Source of the DNA: Parvularia atlantis
Lineage: Eukaryota > Opisthokonta > Rotosphaerida
Reading direction: 5' to 3'
Assembly (NCBI GenBank): GCA_943704415.1
Contig: CALSCO010000903.1
Coordinates: forward strand, 1-34,449
DNA length: 34,449 nucleotides
Part shown: positions 19,910 to 30,964 of the stretch, piece after piece
How the letters are laid out: each line of letters starts with the position of its first letter
How positions within the stretch are numbered: the first letter of the stretch is position 1
Position numbers and translations under genes: made by a program
Notes under the pieces: model-generated
What the model saw: the letters and a program-made list of their open reading frames with translations, nothing else
Databases searched by the model: none
Told to the model about the DNA's origin: nothing

Positions 19910-22900
19910 TCACATGCGCCCGCTGAACAGCATCAGCAGCGACTCGCGCTTGGAGAACGCCTTGCCCTTGCTCTTGCGCGACCCGTCGGACGTGGTGGGT
20001 GACGGCGAGGAGGATGCCGGCGAGACGGCGCCGGCCTGGCCTGCGGGCGACCCGGGCGAGGCCTGGACGGCGGCGATGCTGGACGTAGACGGCGAGCCGA
20101 AGCTGGCGCTGGACGAGGCGCTGCCGGGCGGCGAGAGCGGCGGCGCCTTGGCCTCGTCGGGCGAGACGAGGCGTGTGCTTGAGCCGAACGCGCCCGTGAT
20201 GCTGTTGCGCAGCACGTAGGCCTGGCGCAACGACTTGAGCTTGTCGGGCACGGGCTCACTCTGCTGCTGGCGAGAGAGCGCGAGAGTGAGCGGCGGGCGG
20301 AGCGGCAGGCGCAGCGGAGGTGCAGTGCGTGCCTCGCCGTCGAAGCCCGGGTGCACGACCGTGCGCTTGAGCCGGATGGACAGGCGGCGCTCGATGGGCA
20401 CCGCGGAGGCGTCCTGCGCCGCGGGCGTCACACAGCACGCGCGCACGTGCACGCGCACAGACCTTGCTTTTGCCGCTGGCGAGCCCCGTGACCTTCCAGA
20501 AACCGCGCACGGTGCTGATGAGCTCGTTCGCGTCGAGCATGCGGTCCACTGCGGCGCGCGTGAGCACGGTGCGTCGCAGCAGCCGCGCGCGCGCAAGCGC
20601 ACCAGACGGCCCGCCCACGCCGAGGTCGATTGACTCGTACAGCGCGTACTTTTCGGGGTTGGGGATGTCGGCCTACGGCGAGCGTGAGGCGGGCAGCGAG
20701 CAGGCGATAGTGTCGCGCGCACCTTCTCGCACATGGCCTTCAGCAGGTCCTCGGCGCGCGTTGTGGACGTGTACGAGAGGGTCTTGTACGAGTCGGTCTT
20801 CATGCGGTAGACGCGGACGTAGTCCACCTTGTCGTTCGACTGTGCGCGCGTCGTCGTCAGCGGCGCGGCTGGGGTTCAGCGGCGACGCGACAGGAACTCG
20901 CCTTGGACGGCCGGCGGTGCAGTGCGGCCGCCTCCTTGTCCTCTGCTGTGTTCTGCAGCTGCAGCTCGAGCTCGGTGATGCGCTGGCGAAGCGTGGATAC
21001 GAGTTTGCTCGCGCGCATGGCTGCAGCGGCACCGCGTGAGGCGCACGGGGGCCGCGCGCCGACGAGCGGCCGCACCCTCGCTGCGCTGTCGCACCAGGTG
21101 CGCGCGCATCTCGCGCTGGTCCATCACGAGGTCGTCCGCCGATGAGCTGCCGAGATCGCCCGCGCCGGCCGCAGATTGCTTGAGCGCTGGGTACCACAAC
21201 GGTCAGCGCGCAATGGCGAACAACGCGCCGCCAGACGCACGAGACGACGTTGCCGGCGCGTGCGCGCTCACGTGCGTCTTGGGGCTCGGCGGCGAGTTCA
21301 TCGCAGAGTCGACGAGCTTCTGCAGCGCCTCGATCGACTGCGAGAGGACCGCCGCGTCCTGCTTGACCAGCGCGGGCATCTAGTGCGGCGGCGGCGGGTG
21401 AGCGCGCGCGGTCTAGCGGGCGCCGTGCCGTGGTCGCACCTTGTCCATCTCTTCAAAGTCGAGCAGCTCGTCGTCGCCCTCGCCGTCGTCCAGCGGCTCG
21501 ACGTCATCGGCTATGTCGCTAAATGTCGACACGGATAGCGTGCGCGGCGCCGTCGTCTGCGTCTTGCCGTTGACCGCCCCGGGCGCGGGCTCGGTCGCCG
21601 TCGCCACGGGCACAAGCGGCGCGTGGTTGGTGGACGTCTGGTTGTCGACCTGCCGGGCGCGCGTGAGGCGCCGTCGCGGCACTGCGGGCACCGCACCAGC
21701 GGCAGCTTGTCCGGCTCGGCGGTCGTGCTGCTGGTGCGCAGCTCGGCGAGCTGGGTCTGGAGCTCCTCCATCTCCTTTTGCGCCTTGTCGGCTGGGCGAG
21801 GCGACGCGTGCTGTGAGCAAAGCGGACGGCGTGCACTCATTCAGCCACACCTTTGCTGCGCTGCTGCTTGAGCTCGTCGTACAGGCGCATCATCTCCATG
21901 GCCAGGTCCGAGCTGAGCTCGGTCTGCGTCGCCATCAGCTCGCCCAGGAGCATCTGTGGCGCGCGTGCCGGTCACACGCAGCCAGCCGCGCAGCAAGCGT
22001 GCTCGTGCGCACCTGGAACCGGTCCTCGTCCGGCCCGAGCACCATTGACGTACGCGGCGTAGACAGATCCATCGAGAAACGCTTGGGGCGCGGCTGGGCC
22101 TGCGCCGTGACGGGTGAGCGCGAGGGCTGCGCACAGCGAGCCGCGACAGACCTCGCCACTGTCGCTGCCGGGGTTCGTCGCGCCCGCGAGCTCGGGCGAC
22201 GTTGGCGCGGGCTGGTTCGACAGGCCCGAGTGCACGATGACCTCGTCGCTTTCCTCTGCGGCGAGCGCATCATCGTCCTCGTCTTTGTTGCTCGCGGGCG
22301 GGGCGACGGGCTGAGTCGGCGGCGACGTCACCGCAGCAGCGACGGGCTTGGCCGCCTGCGGCTCGCGCGCTCAGACGAAGCAACCGCCGGAACGTCAGCC
22401 ACGCGGTGCACCTCCGGCACGGTCCAGCCGGCCGGCAGCGGCGGCGCAAAGGCGTTGACGACCGTGGGCGAGCCCTGCAGCGCGCGCCCGTGTCAGCCTG
22501 GCTGAACCGCGCGCGCAAGCGGACAGCCGCGCACCTCCTTGCGGCCTTCCTTGGACCGCACGTATGTGTAGATGCGCGGCTGGTAGCGGAACCCGCCGGC
22601 CGGCGCGGCACCTGCGGCGGGCGGCAGCTCGGTGGCGGCCGGCTGAGGCGGCGACGGCTCGGGCGACGGCTTGGTCTCGACCGCGGCCTGAGCCATGCCA
22701 GCCTCAGTGAGGTCTACCATCGATGAGTCGACATCGACCGCCGTGTCGTCGAGCACCTGCGGCGGCTGCGTCAGGCACGCTGCAGGCTGCGCGCGCATAC
22801 ACGACGCACCGTGCTGTCGGCCGAGCCGTTGTCCTGATCGTTGTCGTCGTTGTCGGCCTCATCGTCGTCGTTGTCGTCCTCGTCGTCGCTGTCATGCTCA

Positions 22901-24771
22901 AGACGCGGCACTTGCGTCGTCGCGGCGGCATCGGACGAGGGCGCGGCGCCGGCTTCCTTGCTCAAACGGCGGACAGGTTGAAGCTCGTGTGCAGCGGCGG
23001 CAGCGTTGTTGTCGCCATCGTCAAAGAGGTCGTCGGCCTGTCGGTGCGCGTCGTCCTCGCCGTCGTTGACGTCACTCTCGCGCTCGTCGGTGTCGCCGGT
23101 CGCGCGGGCGCGCTCGTCGGCGGCCAGGTCCTCGCCGTCCTCTTCGCCGTCACCGTCCTCGCCGTCGTCTTCCTCCTCCTCCTCCTCTTCCTCCTCCTCC
23201 TCTTCCTCGCCCTCCTCGCCTTCCTCGCCCTCCTCGCCCTCGCTGTCGCTCGGCGGCGCACCATAGCCGATGATCTGCGCGCGGGGCCAACGCGTGAGCA
23301 CAGCACTTCGCTTCGCGCGAGCGGCCTGGCAGACCTGGTCCTCTGGCGCAAAGTGGATGCGCAGGCAGCGCCGCATCGCCACTGGGTCGTCTAGGCGGTC
23401 GCGCGGGTGCCGCACCGCGTACATGTGACTGGCGCGGGCGTGAGAGGCCGTCGCGGTCGCATGTGCGACGGCCACCGTACCTCTTGTAATGCGCAACCAT
23501 GCGCGGGTTGCGCATCAGCTCCTCCTGCACGACCGCGTTGGCCTCGTCCGTCGGGCGCGCGTACTCGACTGGGAGGCGGCCAGCGGCGTCAGGGGCGCGA
23601 GCAAAAAGAGCTCTGAACCGCACCGTCCGACTGTTTCTCATGCGAGAGCGACGCCTCCTGCTCGAGCATGATCGAACGGATGACCTGGTGGTTGAGCATA
23701 GCCTCTTTGATCATCTCGAGCCGCGTCGTCTCAAAGTCGAGGTACGCCAGGCACGTCCCTGGCCGGCCGCAGCACCGTCACGCACAACCGTGCCGCGCGG
23801 CGCGCGTGCACCCCGCACCGGCGTACGACTGCGCGTCCGCCGCGTCCGGCGCCTGGGCCTCTATCCTCTCCAGCAGCGCCTCGGCTCCGTTGATGTTGAG
23901 CAAGGGCGCCATGACGATGCCCTGAAGCTGTGAGTGCGTGCGCGCCCGGCCCGTTGGCTGCCCGCCTCTTCTCACGGCAGCGACGCGGCGTACCTGCTCG
24001 GCAAACTGCGCGCGCATTGCGCACATCGTGTCGATGCCCTCGGCCATCGTCGCAAACGTCGTCGGCAGCTCCACGCCCGAGTTGAGCAGCGCGACCGTGC
24101 GGCGCACGAGGTCCTTAAGCTGCGAGAGCGCAAGCGAGCAGGCGCATCAGCGTTCGCGGCACACCTCCCGCTCACGTGCGCGCGCGCGCACCTGCTTGCT
24201 GTAAGACGACTCGACCGTCGCCATCGACTTGAGGAACTCGATCATGTGCTGCTGCACCTTGAGCGCGTCCTGCAGCCGCTGCGCGAGCGAGCGCATGTGC
24301 GCCGGGAAGTCCTGCCGAGCGTGCGCGTTTAGCTGTCGCCCGCGCGCCAAGAAGGACACACCGTCAGCGGCCGGAACGCCGGGTCGGTCGGCGGGCCGGT
24401 CGGCACGAGGTGCGCGAGCGGCGTCATAGGCGTGCGCGGCGAGGGCGAGACAGGGCTGTCGGCGGCGGCAGGCGCGTGCGGCACATTGACCGACAGCACG
24501 GGCTCGGCCCCGCCCGTCTCGGCACTGCCGCGCCGCCCCGTGCGCGACGTGCTGTCCCGCCGCGTGGGCGACGCCGCGCCGGCCGCGGCCGTCGGGCTCG
24601 CCGGCAGGAGCTCGTCCGACGAGAGCGAGACGCTGTCCGCCGAGCAGACGGTTATGGCACACACACGCGGATCCACGCCCGCGCGCACCGCCGCTCGAAA
24701 TCCTGCTTGCGCTTCGCCACGAAGCCTGCCGGCGGCACGTCGCCGCGCGCCACCGCTGCCGCCTGCGCCAT
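19910..24771 (-). CDS. Multidomain F-BAR-like and Ras-association protein
   Basis: One long multi-exon gene is proposed from MAQAAAVARGDVPPAGFVAK (24771) to the end LLMLFSGRM. After a Ser/Pro-rich segment comes an F-BAR-like helical region (about 24340-23640): FPAHMRSLAQRLQDALKVQQ, MIEFLKSMATVESSYSK, LNINGAEALLERIEAQ, YLDFETTRLEMIKEAMLNHQ. F-BAR domains bind and curve membranes. The middle has a very acidic tract (23040-23260), disordered Pro/Ser linkers and coiled coils (MEMMRLYDELKQQ; QKEMEELQTQLAELRTS; LVSTLRQRITELELQLQNT). Near 20840-20610 a Ras-association-like domain reads YVRVYRMKTDSYKTLSYTST, then AEDLLKAMCEK and NPEKYALYESIDLG. The tail is Ser/Pro-rich with a basic end (RKSKGKAFSKRESL). 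It is likely a cortical adaptor linking a small GTPase to membrane shape. Splitting into two genes cannot be excluded, but no internal start or stop suggests it. Confidence 0.62.
22840..23260. repeat. Trinucleotide low-complexity tracts coding for acidic runs
   Basis: GTC/CTC-type triplet runs on the plus strand encode Asp- and Glu-rich stretches on the minus strand. One lies near 22850-22900 (Asp/Asn-rich) and one near 23160-23250, with more than twelve Glu in a row. Both are inside the F-BAR/RA gene. Confidence 0.85.
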
Positions 24772-25142
24772 TATCCAGGTGCTCTGGACGCCGGGGCGCG
24801 CGCGTGCGTCAAAGGATTGAGCCGCCGGGCACAAGCCGCGGCGAGTCGACAACAGCCGCCACACCTGCTATCTCGTGGCTCGCAGCCGCACCACCCGCAA
24901 GCTCGCAGAACACTCGCGATGGAATGGCCGTGCCACTTTCGTCATTCGGGCCAGCCGCCCTCGTTGCCTCGTACGCCTCCGCCTCGCCGCTGCCCGCCGC
25001 ACGACCACCCACACCAGCACCCGCACCACCGCCAAGTCCGTCCAGCGCCGCATGGACGACTCTCTACACCTCGCCGGGGGTCAAGCTAGGCATAAGTACA
25101 AGAAAGTCGTGTTCTCGCCGGCGGCCTGATCGAGTTCTAACG
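24772..25142. other. Divergent gap between the F-BAR gene and the membrane-protein gene
   Basis: This 371-bp gap is GC-rich at first and becomes AT-richer near 25080. The plus frame of the downstream gene stays open back to an ATG at 24924, which would add a Pro/Ala-rich N-terminal segment of 73 residues; I could not decide between the two starts. No TATA-like element is evident. Confidence 0.4.
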
Positions 25143-26082
25143 ATGCTGTCGTCGGTGACGATGATCCTGGTGCTGCTGCTGGTCCTGAATACCGACGACT
25201 TTGCAAATCCTAAGAACGACGAAACCACGCGTGTGCTCCAGGGTGCGACAGCGTGGGTGATCACGACCAACCAAGTGTGCCAACCGGTTGACGTTGGAGT
25301 CATCTACGACGGCAACGCATCGCTTTTGCTAAGTCAAACTGACTTTGTAGACACGATGCTTTTTTTTCCTGGACGTAGAGAATTCGACCGGAATTTATCC
25401 GCTAGATCGCGTGCAGGGCTGCCAACTGCAGATCATAAACTTGAGATATCTTCAGCTGCAGTACAGTTTCTACACTGAGTACTGCAGTGCTAGTGCATTC
25501 AGCAAAGGCTTCGTTTACATGTATGTTTTTGTCGCCACGTTCGGCAACTTTGCTCTTTTCCTTGTGCCTCATCCGCGCAGAAGCGAGCCCATCACCGAGC
25601 GCGTGCATTTGGTATGGTACCTCGCTCTTTGCTTCCTTATCTGCCTTTTCAACACTGCTGCCAGTTGCGCTTTTTTAGTCTACCTTCTGGGATACAGCGG
25701 TGCAACGCCGCCTGACACCAGCACGCGTAATTATTCACTTTTGAGGGGCACCAATTCAGACTGTTACAACAGCAAACAGGTCTTTTTTTGGTTCAGCGTT
25801 GCGCTGTTTGGAATCGCCACATCAACACTTTTGTTCCTCAGCGTAATGCTCGATGCTCTTCGTAACAACACCATCCTGGTCCGCGGTCGCGAGGACGACG
25901 ACACATCGCACGAGGTGAATGCAAACAACGACCTGGAGGCTGGTTCGTCGATCGCCATGACGCCCGTGACGACGCAGCCGCGCCTCTCGAGTGTCAGCAT
26001 CGACTCGCGCGCGCGGCTCGTGTCAGTCGGCGGCTCGTCGAGCGGGTCGGCCCTGGCGCTGACGAGCTCGGACATCATCTAG
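25143..26082 (+). CDS. Multi-pass membrane protein of unknown family, frame break in a T8 run
   Basis: An intronless gene for a protein with about four membrane segments: TMILVLLLVLN near the start, then FVYMYVFVATFGNFALFLV, LVWYLALCFLICLFNTAAS and FFWFSVALFGIATSTLLFLS. The first loop carries a potential N-glycosylation site (DGNASLLL) and cysteines, suggesting an outward-facing domain. The C tail is polar (GREDDDTSHEVNANNDLEAG) and Ser-rich, ending TSSDII with TAG. The reading frame shifts by one base at a run of eight T (25360-25367). With seven T the protein would read straight through as MLFFLDVENSTGIYP, so a homopolymer error or slippage is likely. The middle of the gene (about 25090-25880) is much richer in A and T than its tail or the neighbours. 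No family is recognised. Confidence 0.65.
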
Positions 26083-26170
26083 GATAGCGCGCGTGGCGCG
26101 CTGGCTGCACCAAGTCGAAACCCCTAGGCTTCCGAATCTGGTTGCGTCGTCTTTCTCGCATCCCATTCTC

Positions 26171-26240
26171 TTCCGTTCCGTTCCATACTAGTAGGCCTAC
26201 AACGCGTTCCGTTCCATACAATCTGTTCCGTTCCATACAG
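26171..26240. repeat. Three copies of a GTTCCGTTCCATAC-like motif
   Basis: Three near-identical motifs end at 26188, 26220 and 26240, each TTCCGTTCCATAC preceded by G or C. They lie in the 278-bp convergent gap between the membrane-protein gene and INTS13. The spacing is irregular (32 and 20 bp). The rest of the gap is pyrimidine-rich and has no gene. Confidence 0.85.
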
Positions 26241-26360
26241 CAGCCCGTCAGTTCTCCTCAACCCGTTCAAGTTCGGCCCGGGTTCCCCTCTACCCGTCTC
26301 ACCCCGTCAGTGTGTTTTTGTGTGCCAGAGCAGTTCCCGTCGACGCAACACACCGGTGGG

Positions 26361-29183
26361 TCACTCGTACGACTGCGGCCCCTGCGACGGCCCGCCCGCG
26401 TCCACGGCGGTTGTGGCGGCGACGTGCGCCGCGGCCGCGACGCGCCCGTCAAAGTCGGCGCGCTGCCCGGCCACGCGCTGCTGCTGCGCGAGCCAGTACT
26501 GGTGCAGGAGCGACTTGGGCGGGCCAAGGTCGGGCACGGCGGCGGCGAGGCTGCGCGGCTGGAGGTACGCCTTGCGCAGGTTCGTGCCTTCGACCGGCGG
26601 CGGTGCCGCGAGGTGCTCGTTGTTGGTGTCGCCGCTGAGAAAGTCCTGGCGCTCGCGCGTCGTCATCGACCGCAGCGCGCTGTCCTGCTGCATGGCGCTG
26701 TCGACGGCGGGGGCCTTGCGCTTGAGCGAGCCTGGTGCGACGGCGGCGGCGGGTGCCTCTGTCACGTCGCTCGCGGGCGGCGGCGCCGCCGCCGCCACCG
26801 CTGCCGCCGCCAGCATCGCCGCGCGCGACTCCTCGTTCTGCACAACGGTCGCGATCGCCTGCTCGACAATAGCGCGGACCTGCTGGCCGACGAGGGCCGT
26901 GAGCGACATCGCGCCAACCCGCGCCACTCACCTTGGCTACGTTGTACCGGTCCGTCAGCCCGAGCAGCTCGTCCCAGAACCGTCGAAAGCCGTTGGCGCT
27001 GCGGTATGCGTGCGCGTGCGCGTCACACTTACGTTGAGAGGCCGCGCGCACGCACATGGGCGGGTCTGCGGCCGCAAGCTGCTCGATCTCCTTGCGCATG
27101 GCCTTCTGCGACACGTACGTGCGCACGATCTGTGCGGACCGGCCAGTTCAGCGCATGCGCCCGTCCGCACAGACATGCACCTTCTGGATCGCGTCGATGT
27201 CGCCCGAGGTTATGCCCGGGTTGTGCAAGATGAGCTGCAGCTTGCGCAGCGCCTCACGCAGGCTCGTGTCGGGCCCGCCCCAGACGCGCTCGAGCAGGCT
27301 GTCGGGCGCGCGCGGCGGCCACGTCCGCGTTGACCGCTCAAGGTGCACGGCCGCGTATGGGTGCGGCGCGGCCGGCAGCTGCGCGAGCCACGGGCTGGCA
27401 ACGCTCGTCTGCCACGCGCCGGGCATGGGGTTCGGCGACGGCAGCGGCAGCACGCCGGCGAGGTCGTTGATCTCCACGATCGACGCAAAGTCCTGCGCCC
27501 GGCTCTCAGCTACCAAAACACACGTGATGCAGCCGAGCGGCCCGCACGGTATGCCGCAGCGGCTCGACCTCGGCCAGGGCGCGCACGTACGCCTCGCTCG
27601 GCGGCCGCGGCGGCCTCGACTGGTGCAGGCAGTGCAGGACCATCTCGTCCTGGCGCCGCGACAATGAGCGGAGCGCACTGCACGTCGCGCACGAGCGCAG
27701 AGCACGCACCTGCTGCGACATGACCATGTGCGAGATGCGCGACACGTTTGGCACCTGGCTCGGCGCGCAATAGACCGACTTGCCACCAAAGACGTACTTG
27801 ATCAGCGACGCGGCGGGGCTTGCCGTGACCTATGCGGGGCGCGCGTGAACCAGCACATTGATGCAGGCACACCAACACGCACGTCGAGCGGTGTCAGCCG
27901 GTGGATGCAGCGTGCGCACGCGTCCATGCCTGCGCAGTGGTGAGCGGCGTGTGCGACGGACAGCGCGGCCGCAGCGACGCACCGCCCGTCTCCGGTCGCG
28001 TCGACCAGCGCAGGGGCAGCACCGCCGGCGGGTCGCCAAAGCCGAGAGCGCGCAGCTGCTCGTCATCGTGCGTGGGCTGCGCGGCCGCAAACAGCGGCAC
28101 AGCGGCGGCGTGATCGCGCTGGCAGAACAGCAGCGGCACCTCGTAGTCGCGCTTCTCGGCCGTCGCCGCGCTTTCCTTCATCGGGATGTTGAACACGACC
28201 TGCGAGCACGTCAGTGGTCTTCCCCGCAAGCGCCGTGCCAGCCGCGGCGCACCGCCACGCCCAATTCAAAGTGCTGCTGCACGACCCGCTGCGCTGCGAG
28301 CGATAGCAGCGCGGCGGGCGCGGCGCGGCACCGGAGCGACAGCTGCGGCGAGCACTCGATGCGGCGCCCGGGCATGACCGGCTCGCCGGGCCGGCTGAGC
28401 GCGATGATGTCGAGCGCGCAGTGCGACACGGGCCAGAGCGGGGCGCGGTCCGACGGCAGCGCCGCGTCGGGCGCCTTGTGCCGTCGCCCCGGGTCGCTCT
28501 TGCGGTGCAGTGCGAGGTACTGCATGAACATGTCGGCGACGCCAACGACGTGGCCCGTGCGCACGCAGAGGTGCACGAGCGCGCCGTCAGCCTCAGCCAG
28601 GCACGCCGTGCTCGTAAACATGACGACGCGCGTCCTGCTCACTAGAGGCTGGCACGCGTCTCAGCACATCGCCCCTGCCAATTTGCGCATGCTCACCGCC
28701 GGAACGCCATCCAGCGACCGCGTAAGCATCGTCACAGCCTCGGCCACGACGTCGACGAACGGCGCGCCGTGCGCCAGATCGCCGGGCGGGTGCTGCTGCC
28801 ACGCCTCGAGCAGCTGCGGCAGCCGCGCGGGCGATGCGCCCCAGCCGAGCAGTGGGCGCTGCGGATCGCGCGCGAGCACGACGGCGAGCTGCGTCGCGCG
28901 TAGTCGTCGTCAAGGATCGAGCGCTGCCACGCCGTGAGTGCGCGCGCGCGCGCGCATACCGCGTGCTCGGTCGGGAACAGATCGAGCACGACGCGGCAGT
29001 ACTCGACCGCGGCGGCGCGGATCAGCCCGGCCGGCGGCACATCGACGGCCGCATCGGCTGCGGACCGTGTCAGACGGATACGCGGGGCCGCACGAGCGAC
29101 GCACCCAGCCGCAACGGCAGCGCGTCCGAAGCCGCCGAGGACGGCGCCTCGTCGAGCACGATGACAAGCGTCCTCTGCGTCAT
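26361..29183 (-). CDS. INTS13: Integrator complex subunit 13 (Asunder homologue)
   Basis: INTS13 is part of the Integrator complex, which cleaves nascent RNA and terminates paused RNA polymerase II; in animals it also affects dynein localisation. The start MTQRTLVIVLDEAPSSAASD (29183) resembles the family's VFVVDH strand of the von Willebrand A-like fold. The next exon has IRAAAVEYCRVVLDLFPTEH, matching the family's SMEYCRIMYDIFP. Further matches are RVVQQHFELG, then FNIPMKESAATAEKRDYEVP, LPLRWS, YVFGGKSVY and SRISHMVMSQQ followed by DEMVLHCLHQSRPP. The C end carries SLLHQYWLAQQQRVAGQRAD, resembling the conserved SLLSLWSNRINTANSRKHQE motif that docks onto the INTS4/9/11 cleavage module. A confident intron splits codons near 29104 (GTGCGTC...CCGCAG). 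About ten exons are expected, and middle edges are approximate. Confidence 0.85.
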
Positions 29184-29463
29184 GGAAGTTTTCGTGCCAG
29201 GCGACAGCTATGCCGGCGAAGCGATCATCGTGACGCGCGCGTCGAGCCGGCACTTGGCACACTCCTTGCGCTGCCGGCGATGCGGCCGCCCGTGCCGTGG
29301 GTGCACCAGGCACCTGAATGACGTCTGAGCGACGTCGTCCGCACGGCCACTCGCACCACCCGCACCACTCGCACCACTCTGTCGACCCACCCGAGTACAT
29401 AAGGCCCGCGCCGGCGCGGCATGGTCCAGCACCGAAACCGGCCCGCCGCGTCTCACGTTCACC
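29184..29463. promoter_or_regulatory. Divergent promoter of INTS13 and the secreted-protein gene
   Basis: This 280-bp gap has three tandem 9-bp units of the form YCGCACCAC (29351-29377), followed by a TATA-like TACATAAGG (29396-29404) about 60 bp before the ATG at 29464. The orientation fits the plus-strand gene. No other clear element is seen. Confidence 0.45.
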
Positions 29464-30855
29464 ATGCTGCGTACCCTCGCCGCCGCCACCGCCCTCGTCT
29501 GCGCGACCGCCGCGGGCCTCGCCGCCGCCGCGCCCACCAACGCCCCGGCGCGCTGCTACATCGAGAACGGCGTGGTGCACGTGCGAAACATCTCGAGCGG
29601 CATCAGCTGCGTCGGCCGTTCGGACCAGGCCAGCTACGCGCTGGTGCAGCCGTGCGTCGCCTCTCCTCGTCGCGTTCGTGCCGCGTCTGACCTGCGCACG
29701 CAGCGGCTCGGACCGCCTCGACTTTGGCGACCCGACGATGGCCGAGAACGTCTTTGTGCTGTTCTACTCGGACGACCAGTGCCTCGTGCAGGACGGCTTT
29801 GCCGAGTGCGTCCCGCTCGCCCGCACGAGCTGCTACATCGACGTCGACGACACGGTCGTGGTCCAGCGCGTCTACGAGGACGTGCGGTGCGTGGCCCCGT
29901 GTTCGCCGTCTGCTCCGGGCGCTCACACCCCGCACCGCGCGCAGCTGCATCGGCCGCCTCGATGACCCGTCCGCCTTCGCCTTCAACAACGGCAACGACA
30001 CGACCGTCGTCTTCGCCCGCCCGGCCCTTGCCGACTTGATCATGCTGCGCCTCTTCAGCGACGCCGACTGCTCGAAGACCGTCCGCACCCTCCCGTTCAT
30101 CTTCTGCCAGCCGATCAACGGCTCCCAGACCACGACCATCAGCTCGACCGCGACGATGGGCTCGACGGCGACCGACACGATCATCATCCAGGACGTCGTC
30201 ACGGTCACCGTCTGCCCTGCGCCCGAGCCGACGACCACCGCGACGCCCACGCCCACGGCGACGGTGCGCGCACTGGCGGGCCCTCTCTGTCTCTGTCTCT
30301 GTCTCTCTCCTTTGCATGCGCAGACCTCACGCGCCGCCCGCGCGCAGCCTGTCTGCAACCTCCCGGCTGGCCCGGTCTGCTTCGTGCAGGACGGCCGCAT
30401 CCGCGTGCGCGCGCTGCCCGACGACATCGGCTGCCTGCGTCGGTGCGTGGCATGTGCACCCCCCTTGTCTTGTGTGCTCACGACGCCCCCGCACGCCAGC
30501 TCGGACGATCTTCGCCTCGCCTTCCCGACCAACGGCGCGGTCGACTACGGCCTGCCGCCCCAGGACACGGCTGTGAGCGTGACGGCCTTCACCGACGACG
30601 TCTGCAACGAGGCCGCGTTCTCGCTGGCGTGCATCAACGTGCGTTGCCTTGTACCTTGCGCCTCGCGCCGCAGCTGCTCACGCCTATTGTCGCTGATGCA
30701 GATCGACGTCTCGTGCCCGACGCCGACGGCCACGCCGACGCCGACGATGTGTGCACCGCCGACACCGCTTGCCGCGCTGCTGACACGCGCCGCGCAGCAT
30801 CGTCACGTCGACCGTCATCACGACGACGGCCACCGCGACCGCGACGATCATCTGA
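29464..30855 (+). CDS. Secreted protein with three related four-cysteine modules and Thr-rich linkers
   Basis: The N end is a signal peptide (MLRTLAAATALVCATAAGLA). The mature protein has three similar modules of about 65-75 residues. They begin RCYIENGVVHVRNISSGISC, SCYIDVDDTVVVQRVYED and VCFVQDGRIRVRALPDDIGC. They end in FYSDDQCLVQDGFAEC, FSDADCSKTVRTLPFIFC and FTDDVCNEAAFSLAC. Each has four cysteines, likely two disulfides. After modules 2 and 3 come Thr/Pro linkers (PEPTTTATPTPTAT; PTPTATPTPT), probably O-glycosylated. The last exon reads VTSTVITTTATATATII then TGA. About six introns start GTGCG; one carries a CTGTCT-rich polypyrimidine run (30285-30312). No known domain is recognised. 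It may be a cell-wall, lectin-like or extracellular protein. No membrane anchor is certain. Confidence 0.75.
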
Positions 30856-30964
30856 GCGCGCGCGAACGAGCACTTCCCCCTTCTTGTCGTCGTTACACGG
30901 TTGTGTGTATGTGTTGTGTTCCCTGGCTTGACCTAAGTACTCGTTGCAAACGCACTCTCATGGC

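Noticed and set aside
22723-23394. Plus-strand frame with very hydrophobic Val/Leu runs resembling a membrane protein
   Set aside because: It is the complement of the Asp/Glu triplet runs in the F-BAR/RA gene; complementing GAC/GAG codons gives GTC/CTC, hence artificial Val/Leu stretches.
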